From: an uncultured beta proteobacterium
Lineage (GTDB): Bacteria > Pseudomonadota > Gammaproteobacteria > Burkholderiales > SG8-39
Assembly: GCA_902826155.1 (NCBI GenBank)
Contig: CADEDU010000010.1
Location: 24,499-36,246 of the forward strand
DNA: 11,748 nucleotides
Direction of reading: 5' to 3'
The notes below the pieces were generated by a model. That model did no database searches. It had not been told where the DNA came from and was given only the letters and a program-made list of their open reading frames with translations. Position 1 is the stretch's first letter, and each line of letters starts with the position of its first letter. Made by a program: the position numbers and the translations under genes. Below are positions 6,363-11,748 of this stretch, piece after piece.

Positions 6363-7235
6363 GTGCAACTCCTCGTCAATATCATCGTTCTCGCGTCGAT
6401 CTACGCGCTGATCAGCTGCGGCTACGTGCTGATCTACCGCGTCTCGCGCGTGCTGTCGCTCGCCCACGGCGAGCTGATGATGCTGGGCGCGTACGGCCTG
6501 CTCGCCACTGCGAGCCTGTTCGGCGGGCATCCGATCATCGCCATCGTCGCCGCGGCGGTGCTGTCGGTCACGATCGGCGTGCTCGTGTATCTGTTCCTGA
6601 TGCGCTATATGACCGGCGAGGCAGTGCTCGCGGCGGTGCTCACCACGATCGCACTGGGCATTCTGCTGCGCGGCGTGATGGTGTTGGTGTGGACGGCGCA
6701 GGAGCACCATCCGCTGCGCCAGCTCGGCTGGACCAACACCTCGATCTCGATCGGCGCCGAGGCCAGGGTGTCAGTGGTCGCGCTGACGCTGGTGATCGTC
6801 ACCGCGCTGGTGTACCTCGGTCTGTATCTGTTCCTGCGCTTCAGCGTGTGGGGCATCCGCATGCGCGCCGCCGGACAGAATCCGTTGCTCGCCGCGCAGC
6901 GTGGCATCGGCCTGCACGGCATCTACGCGCTCGCTTGGGGACTGGCCACCTTCACCGGCGGGCTGGCCGGCATGCTGATCGCCAGCGATGCCGCGCTCGA
7001 GCAGACGATGGTCGTCATCGGGCTGAAGGCTTTTCCCGCGGCACTGGTCGGCGGACTGGACAGTCTGCTGGGCGCGCTGCTCGGCTCGCTGATCGTCGCG
7101 GGCGCCGAGGTGCTGCTGATCCACTACGTCGATCCGCTGCTGGCCGACGTCGTCCCGTTCCTGGTGCTGCTCGCGTTCCTGATCTTTCGGCCGTGGGGAC
7201 TGTTCGGCTCGAAAGAAGAACTCGACCGCGTCTAA
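6363..7235 (+). CDS. Liv-type ABC transporter permease (LivH family)
   Basis: This 290-residue inner-membrane protein is one half of the transmembrane channel. It is strongly hydrophobic, with roughly eight membrane segments, and carries the LivH signature LSLAHGELMMLGAYG (about 36-50), where LivH proteins usually read NFAHG. The loop GIRMRAAGQNPLLAAQRGI is the usual contact region for the ATPases, and the C-terminus RPWGLFGSKEELDRV is family-typical. The start is GTG at 6363. No in-frame ATG, GTG or TTG lies between the terminator and this codon, and the first membrane helix begins at once, so a later start would cut it. No Shine-Dalgarno is visible. The next gene starts 24 bases after its stop. 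It acts with the LivM-type permease and the two ATPases; the substrate is set mainly by the binding protein. Confidence 0.94.
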   Translation: MQLLVNIIVLASIYALISCGYVLIYRVSRVLSLAHGELMMLGAYGLLATASLFGGHPIIAIVAAAVLSVTIGVLVYLFLMRYMTGEAVLAAVLTTIALGILLRGVMVLVWTAQEHHPLRQLGWTNTSISIGAEARVSVVALTLVIVTALVYLGLYLFLRFSVWGIRMRAAGQNPLLAAQRGIGLHGIYALAWGLATFTGGLAGMLIASDAALEQTMVVIGLKAFPAALVGGLDSLLGALLGSLIVAGAEVLLIHYVDPLLADVVPFLVLLAFLIFRPWGLFGSKEELDRV

Positions 7236-7259
7236 CCACGCCTTCAACCGTCACCCTTC

Positions 7260-8324
7260 ATGCCACACGCCAGCGGCTACCTCCGCACGCACTACGATCA
7301 GGACCTGCGCCTGCTCGACACGCGCCTGCAGCGTTGGAGCTGTGCCGTTCTGGCGCTGGCGTTGGTCGTGCTGCCGCTGATCGCCTCGCCGTTTCAGCTC
7401 GATCTGGCCAATCAGGTGAGCCTCGCGGTGATCGGCGCGGTGGCGTTGATGCTGCTCACCGGCTTCGCCGGCCAGATCTCGCTCGGCCATGCGGGGCTGC
7501 TCGCGGCCGGCGCGTTCACCACCGGCATCCTGGTGAAGGAACTCAATGCCGGCATCTGGTTCACGCTGCCGGCCTCGGCGCTGGTGGGTGCGCTGATCGG
7601 CGTGATCTTCGGGCTGCCGAGCCTGCGATTGCGCGGCCTGTACCTCGCGGTGAGCACGCTCGCGCTGCATTTCATCGTCATCTACATCGGCCACGAATAC
7701 GAAACACGGCGCGGATTCTCCACCGGTGTGGTGATCGAACCGCCGGCGATCGGCCCGTTCGTGATCAGTGATCCGCAAGTCTGGTACTTCGTGCTGCTCG
7801 CGTTCGCGATCGCGGCGACCTTGTTCGGCATCAACCTGGTGCGCAGCCGCACCGGGCGGGCGTGGCGCGCGATCCTCGGCCGCGAAACGGTGGCCGAAGC
7901 GCTGGGCATTCCGGTGCACCGCTACAAGCTCGCCGCGTTCGTGGTCAGCTCGACGATGACGGCGGTGGCCGGCTGCCTGTTCGCCTACTACCGCGGCTTC
8001 GTGTCGGGCGAGGCGTTCTCGCTGTTTCTCACCATCCAGTACGTCGCAATGGTGATCATCGGCGGCATGGGCTCGATGCTTGGCGCGATTCTCGGTGCGA
8101 TCTTCGTGGTGCTGTTTCCCTATGCGATCGAGTTCCTGATGACGGTGCTGCCGGTGCCTGAAGCATGGTCAGGCTCGGTGTTCGCGATCAACTACGCGGC
8201 CTTCGGTTTGATCATGATCCTGTTCCTGCTGTTCGAGCCGCTCGGTCTGGTAGGCATCTGGCAGCGCGTGCAGAACTACTTCCTGCTGTGGCCGTTCAAG
8301 CAGACGCCGCTGAGCAAACGCTGA
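7260..8324 (+). CDS. Liv-type ABC transporter permease (LivM family)
   Basis: This 354-residue inner-membrane protein is the second channel subunit. After a charged cytoplasmic N-terminus of about 28 residues come multiple hydrophobic segments. The LivM signature LLTGFAGQISLGHAGLLAAG lies at about residues 64-83. The ATPase-contact loop is around RSRTGRAWRAILGRETVAEALGI, and the C-terminus has EPLGLVGIWQRVQNYF followed by WPF, all usual for the family. The ATG at 7260 follows the LivH-type stop by 24 bases without a visible Shine-Dalgarno, so translation may depend on coupling or on the unstructured leader. It is complete and of normal length for the family. Confidence 0.94.
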   Translation: MPHASGYLRTHYDQDLRLLDTRLQRWSCAVLALALVVLPLIASPFQLDLANQVSLAVIGAVALMLLTGFAGQISLGHAGLLAAGAFTTGILVKELNAGIWFTLPASALVGALIGVIFGLPSLRLRGLYLAVSTLALHFIVIYIGHEYETRRGFSTGVVIEPPAIGPFVISDPQVWYFVLLAFAIAATLFGINLVRSRTGRAWRAILGRETVAEALGIPVHRYKLAAFVVSSTMTAVAGCLFAYYRGFVSGEAFSLFLTIQYVAMVIIGGMGSMLGAILGAIFVVLFPYAIEFLMTVLPVPEAWSGSVFAINYAAFGLIMILFLLFEPLGLVGIWQRVQNYFLLWPFKQTPLSKR

Positions 8325-8353
8325 AGAACACGTAGACGAGGCGGCCCGCACCC

Positions 8354-9151
8354 ATGGCTGAAGCGCTCCTGATCGTCGAACAGCTCGAAGTCGTCTACCA
8401 CCGCGTGGTGACGGCGGTACAGGGCGTGTCGCTCAAGGTGGAGCGCGGGCAGATCGTCGCGCTGCTGGGCACCAACGGCGCGGGCAAGACCACCACGCTG
8501 CGGGCGATCTCCGGCTTCATCGGCCTGGACGATGCGCGCGTCACCCAGGGCAGCGTCGTCTACAAGGGCGAGCGCATCGAGAACAAACCGCCGTACGAAG
8601 TCACCGCGCGCGGCATCGTGCTGGTGCCCGAGCGGCAGAAGGTGTTCGAGAACCTCACCGTCGCCGAGAACCTCGATGCCAACGTCACGCGCGCAACCAG
8701 CGCCGAACGCCGCCGGCTCACCGAATCGGTCTACGCGTACTTCCCGGCGCTTGCGCGATTGAAGTCGCGCGAGGCCGGTTACCTGAGCGGCGGCGAAAGG
8801 CAGATGCTGGGCATCGGCGGCGCGCTGATGTGCGCCCCGGAGCTTTTGCTGGTCGATGAGCTCTCGCTCGGCCTATCGCCGATCATGGTCGAGGAGTTGA
8901 TGCAGCGGCTGCGCACCATTCGCAGCGAATTGGGCATGACCATCCTGCTGGTCGAGCAGAACGCGCAAGTCGCGTTGGATATTGCCGACCATGGCTACGT
9001 GATCGAGAACGGCCGGCTGGTGCTCGACGGCACGCCCGAGCGCCTGTCGAGCCATGCCGACGTGCGCGAGTTCTATCTCGGTGGCGGCGCGGCGCGGCGC
9101 AGCTATCGCGACGTGAAGCAGTATCGGCGCAGCAGGCGGTGGTATGGCTGA
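8354..9151 (+). CDS. Liv-type ABC transporter ATPase (LivF family) with basic C-terminal tail
   Basis: This 265-residue cytoplasmic ATPase drives the transporter together with the second ATPase. Walker A is GTNGAGKT (39-46), the signature is LSGGE (144-148) and Walker B is LLLVDE (164-169). The switch position reads LVEQNA (199-204), with Gln in place of His, which is normal for LivF. The PERQKVFENLTV segment (92-103) is the LivF counterpart of PEGRxxFxxLTV. It is about 25-30 residues longer than E. coli LivF because of a C-terminal tail rich in Arg, Tyr and Lys (about 247-265). I recall similar tails in Liv ATPases that accompany acyl-CoA ligases. A weak GAGG lies 12 bases before the ATG. 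Its last 8 bases overlap the start of the next gene, which indicates translational coupling. Confidence 0.95.
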   Translation: MAEALLIVEQLEVVYHRVVTAVQGVSLKVERGQIVALLGTNGAGKTTTLRAISGFIGLDDARVTQGSVVYKGERIENKPPYEVTARGIVLVPERQKVFENLTVAENLDANVTRATSAERRRLTESVYAYFPALARLKSREAGYLSGGERQMLGIGGALMCAPELLLVDELSLGLSPIMVEELMQRLRTIRSELGMTILLVEQNAQVALDIADHGYVIENGRLVLDGTPERLSSHADVREFYLGGGAARRSYRDVKQYRRSRRWYG

Positions 9152-9929
9152 GGCCTCCACGCTCCAGCTCGACGGCGTCACGCTCGCCTTCGGCGGGTTG
9201 CGCGTGCTGAGCGACGTTTCGTTCGCCACCGAACCGGGCAAGCTGCTCGCGCTGATCGGCCCCAACGGCGCGGGCAAGACCAGCGTGCTCAATTGCATCT
9301 GCGGCATCTACCGACCGGGCGCGGGCACGATCCGCTTCGATGGCCGCGACATCACGCGCGGCAAGCCGCATGCGATCGCCGCAATGGGCATCGCACGCAC
9401 GTTCCAGCATGGCGAGTTGTTCCCGCATATGACGGTGCTGGAGAATCTGCTGGTCGGCCGTCACGCCAAGATGAAAACCGGCGTGCTCGCCGGCGGATTG
9501 TTCACGCAACGCGTGCGCGAGGAGGAGCACGTCCATCGCGCGCGTATCGAAGAGATCCTGGAGTTCGTCGAACTGGAAAGCTTCCGCCACCGGCACGTCG
9601 GCGGACTGCCGTTCGGCATCCAAAAGGTGGTCGGCTTCGCGCGCGCGCTGGCGCTCGACCCCAAGCTGCTGCTGCTCGACGAACCCTCGGCCGGCCTCAA
9701 TCGCGAAGAGCGCGAGGATCTGGCGCGCCACATCCTGCGCATCAAGCACGAGTTGGGCATCACCATGATCTGGGTCGAGCACGACATGCAGATGGTGGCC
9801 GATCTGGCCGATCGCCTCTACGTGCTGAACTACGGGCAGTACCTGGCCGATGGCAGCCCTGAGACGGTGCTCGCCAATCCGGACGTGATCGCCGCCTATC
9901 TGGGCAGACAGCACAGGCAGGGCGCGTAG
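9144..9929 (+). CDS. Liv-type ABC transporter ATPase (LivG family)
   Basis: This 261-residue cytoplasmic ATPase is the partner of the LivF-type subunit. Walker A is GPNGAGKT (39-46), the Q-loop is ARTFQH (84-89), Walker B with the catalytic glutamate is LLLLDE (175-180), and the switch histidine is His213 in VEHDM. The signature motif reads LPFGIQK (155-161) instead of LSGGQ, close to the LPYGxQR form usual in LivG, but with Ile and Lys. The C-terminal NPDVIAAYLG is family-typical. The gene starts inside the end of the LivF-type gene (8-base overlap), and the ATPase order is F then G, the reverse of E. coli livHMGF. It is the last clear transporter gene; 70 bases separate it from the gentisate dioxygenase start. 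Confidence 0.95.
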   Translation: MAEASTLQLDGVTLAFGGLRVLSDVSFATEPGKLLALIGPNGAGKTSVLNCICGIYRPGAGTIRFDGRDITRGKPHAIAAMGIARTFQHGELFPHMTVLENLLVGRHAKMKTGVLAGGLFTQRVREEEHVHRARIEEILEFVELESFRHRHVGGLPFGIQKVVGFARALALDPKLLLLDEPSAGLNREEREDLARHILRIKHELGITMIWVEHDMQMVADLADRLYVLNYGQYLADGSPETVLANPDVIAAYLGRQHRQGA

Positions 9930-9955
9930 CACGGACCGCGAGCGGGCCGCAGCGG

Positions 9956-9967
9956 TAACATTGCGCC
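9956..9967 (+). promoter_or_regulatory. Possible -10 element upstream of gentisate dioxygenase
   Basis: TAACATTGCGCC lies 32 bases before the ATG at 10000 and matches the ligase promoter's TTACACTGCGCC (2997-3008) at 10 of 12 bases. TAACAT could be a -10 box, but no good -35 hexamer sits 16-18 bases upstream. It may give the dioxygenase its own transcript, or the gene may be read from the ABC operon. Confidence 0.3.
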
Positions 9968-9999
9968 CATCTGTCTGGACCCTGACCTACGGAGCCGCC

Positions 10000-11046
10000 A
10001 TGTCCGCCGTCCTCAAGCCGAACAATCAGATTGAACGCAAAGCCTTCTACGACAAGATCGACAGCGCCAGCGTGTCGCCGCTGTGGGAGGTGCTGCACGG
10101 CCTGGTGATCAAGGAACCGAAGACGGCCTGTCAGCCGGCGATCTGGAAGTGGTCGCAGATGCGGCCGTGGCTGCTCGAATCGGGCAAGCTGATCAGCGCC
10201 GAGGAAGCCGAGCGTCGCGTGCTGGTGCTGGAGAACCCGGGCGTGCGCGGCAAGTCGCGCATCACCAACAGCCTGTACGCAGGGCTGCAGCTGATCCTGC
10301 CGGGCGAAGTCGCGCGCGCGCACCGTCATTCGCAATCGGCGCTGCGCTTCGTGCTCGAAGGCAACGGCGCGTACACCGCGGTCGACGGCGAGCGGGTGAC
10401 GATGCATCCGGGCGATTTCATCATCACGCCGTCGTGGTGCTGGCACGACCACGGCAACCCCGGCAACGAGCCGGTGGTGTGGCTCGACGGCCTGGATATC
10501 CAGATCGTCGAACTGTTCGACGCGCAGTTCATGGAACGCCCCGACGAGCAGAAGCAGAAGACCACCCGCACCGACGGCGAATCGCTCGCGCGCTTCGGTC
10601 AGACCATGCTGCCGCTCAACTACAAGGCCAAGAGCCACACCTCGCCGCTGTTCTGGTATCCGTACGAACGCTCGCGCGGCGCACTGGAAGAGCTGAAGAA
10701 GGCCGACGCGCCGCATCCTTCGCATGGATGGAAGCTGCAGTACGTCAATCCGGTCGACGGCAAATCGGCCATGCCCACGATCGGCACGTTCCTGCAGATG
10801 CTGCCCAAGGGATTCGCCGGCAAGAACTACCGCTCGACCGATGCCACCGCGTTCGCCGTGATGGAAGGCAAAGGCAAGGTCACCATCGGCGACAAGACCT
10901 TCGACTACGAGCCCAAGGACGTGTTCGTCGCGCCGTCATGGGTGAACTACCGGATCAACGCCACCGAAGAGTCGGTGATGTTTTCGTTCTCCGACCGGCC
11001 GGTGCAGCAGGCGCTGGATTTGTGGAGGGAGCAGGAGGCTGTGTAG
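10000..11046 (+). CDS. Gentisate 1,2-dioxygenase
   Basis: This 348-residue bicupin Fe(II) enzyme cleaves gentisate (2,5-dihydroxybenzoate) with O2 to maleylpyruvate, the ring-opening step of the gentisate pathway in the cytoplasm. The N-terminal cupin carries the iron ligands His108 and His110 (AHRHSQSALRF) and His149 (TPSWCWHDHGN), with the 39-residue spacing expected. Arg116 and His151 fit the substrate-binding positions known from this family. The C-terminal cupin (about 250-330) lacks a metal triad, as is usual. From memory of work on the related salicylate 1,2-dioxygenase, Tyr93 and Gly102 are gentisate-type, while Gly95 is shared with the salicylate enzyme, so some activity on salicylate cannot be excluded. 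The ATG at 10000 with GGAG five bases upstream (9991-9994) is preferred to an in-frame TTG at 9961 that lies in the promoter-like element. No isomerase or fumarylpyruvate hydrolase gene is in the window. Confidence 0.93.
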   Translation: MSAVLKPNNQIERKAFYDKIDSASVSPLWEVLHGLVIKEPKTACQPAIWKWSQMRPWLLESGKLISAEEAERRVLVLENPGVRGKSRITNSLYAGLQLILPGEVARAHRHSQSALRFVLEGNGAYTAVDGERVTMHPGDFIITPSWCWHDHGNPGNEPVVWLDGLDIQIVELFDAQFMERPDEQKQKTTRTDGESLARFGQTMLPLNYKAKSHTSPLFWYPYERSRGALEELKKADAPHPSHGWKLQYVNPVDGKSAMPTIGTFLQMLPKGFAGKNYRSTDATAFAVMEGKGKVTIGDKTFDYEPKDVFVAPSWVNYRINATEESVMFSFSDRPVQQALDLWREQEAV

Positions 11047-11048
11047 CC

Positions 11049-11071
11049 GACGGGGTCAGTACCCCCCCGTC
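11049..11071. terminator. GC-rich hairpin at the convergent gene ends
   Basis: GACGGGG (11049-11055) can pair with CCCCGTC (11065-11071) around a nine-base loop. An alternative inner pairing is GGGGT with ACCCC around CAGT. It covers the 9-base gap between two convergent stops and the end of the minus-strand SDR. There is no T tract on either side, so termination is only a suggestion. Confidence 0.3.
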
Positions 11072-11748
11072 ACATCGATCGTCGTCGCCGTGACGTAACT
11101 CGCCTCGGCCGACAGCGCCCAGACGATCACCTGCGCGACTTCTTCCGGGCTCGACATCCGGCCCATCGGGATCGACGCCGTCATGCGGGCCGTCATCGCC
11201 GTATCGCGATCCTTGTGAATGTCGGTGTCGGCCAGGCCGGGGCGCACACCGACCACGCGGATGCCTTCGGGCGCCATCTCCGCACCCAGCCCGACCGTCA
11301 TGGTATCGAGCGCGCCTTTGGTCATGGCGTAGTGGATCCAGTTGTTGGGCGAGCCCTTGCGCGCGGCGTTCGATGACACGTTGACGATCACCCCGCCCGC
11401 GCCGCCGCGGCTCTTCGCCATGCAGCGGATCGCCTCGCGCGCGCACAGCCACGCACCGACGACGTTCGCGTCGATCACCTCGCGCAGCGTGGAAAGTTCG
11501 GTGTCGATCATGCGCGAATGCCCGCCGGTGATCGCCGCGTTGTTCACCAGTCCGTGAATGCGCCCGAACTGGGCGCGGGTGCGCTCGAACGCGGATCGCA
11601 CCGCGGCTTCGTCGCCCACATCCATGCGGATCGCCAGCGCCTTACCGCCAGCCGCCTCGATCTGCGCCACGACCTGTGCGGCGCGATCGTCGCGCGTCGC
11701 GTAAATCAGCGTCACCGCGTAACCCGCCTGAGTCGCCAGCACCGCGGC
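11056..11748 (-). CDS. Classical SDR-family oxidoreductase (5' end off window)
   Basis: 231 codons of a short-chain dehydrogenase/reductase are visible, read leftward and open at the right edge. The missing N-terminus, about 15-20 residues, should hold the TGxxxGxG cofactor motif. In visible numbering NNAA is at 69-72 (the family usually has NNAG), the catalytic-type Asn at 95, NVSS at 123-126 and Tyr140-Ala-Met-Thr-Lys144 the YxxxK pair. VRPG and the C-terminal SYVTATTIDVTGGY are typical of classical SDRs of the FabG-like group. Unlike the SDR in the left block, its active site is intact. The last codons contain a run of seven C on the plus strand, a spot prone to sequencing error, yet the frame is intact. 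It converges on the gentisate dioxygenase with 9 bases between the stops, so it belongs to a different transcript. The substrate cannot be told. Confidence 0.9.
   Translation of the reverse strand, partial: AAVLATQAGYAVTLIYATRDDRAAQVVAQIEAAGGKALAIRMDVGDEAAVRSAFERTRAQFGRIHGLVNNAAITGGHSRMIDTELSTLREVIDANVVGAWLCAREAIRCMAKSRGGAGGVIVNVSSNAARKGSPNNWIHYAMTKGALDTMTVGLGAEMAPEGIRVVGVRPGLADTDIHKDRDTAMTARMTASIPMGRMSSPEEVAQVIVWALSAEASYVTATTIDVTGGY

Noticed and set aside
6335..7771. 478-codon plus-strand frame over both permease genes
   Set aside because: It is the Arg/Ala/Asp-rich off-frame of the LivH-type and LivM-type genes, whose own frame shows membrane helices and signatures.
9961..9999. TTG start for the gentisate dioxygenase
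   Set aside because: The ATG at 10000 has GGAG at a suitable distance and begins where family members begin; the TTG lies in the promoter-like element.

Overview
The window is about two-thirds G+C, densely coded, and looks like a chromosomal segment of a betaproteobacterium, most likely Burkholderiales. The main clues are a Bug-type (TctC family) periplasmic binding protein, a Liv-type ABC operon paired with a fatty-acyl-type CoA ligase, and a gentisate 1,2-dioxygenase. This assignment is inferred from gene families, not from a marker gene. No RNA genes, mobile elements, CRISPR arrays or phage genes were seen, and no gene-free stretch exceeds 125 bases.

Left block (1-2901, minus strand). Three co-directional genes read leftward from a promoter near 2934-2962: a zinc-dependent MetE-like methyltransferase (1783-2901), an SDR-fold protein without the usual catalytic tyrosine (1025-1777), and a Bug solute-binding protein cut by the left edge (1-956). 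Spacings are 5 and 68 bases, so they are probably one transcript.

Central block (3026-9929, plus strand). A divergent promoter at 2974-3003 reads rightward into an AMP-forming acyl-CoA ligase (3026-5035), followed by a complete Liv-type ABC transporter: periplasmic binding protein (5121-6281), two permeases (6363-7235 and 7260-8324) and two ATPases (8354-9151 and 9144-9929). A strong intrinsic terminator (6307-6336) sits between the binding protein and the permeases and probably sets their expression ratio. The likely logic is import of a carboxylic acid, possibly aromatic, followed by activation to its CoA thioester.

Right block (10000-11748). A complete gentisate 1,2-dioxygenase (10000-11046) follows the ABC operon on the same strand, which suggests that the neighbourhood serves aromatic acid catabolism. 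It converges, 9 bases apart, on a second, classical SDR (11056-11748, minus) whose N-terminus lies beyond the right edge.

No clearly new system is proven. The most unusual parts are the MetE-like/Tyr-less SDR/Bug cassette, the divergent promoter pair that may couple it to the ligase-ABC operon, and the low-complexity insertion in the ligase.
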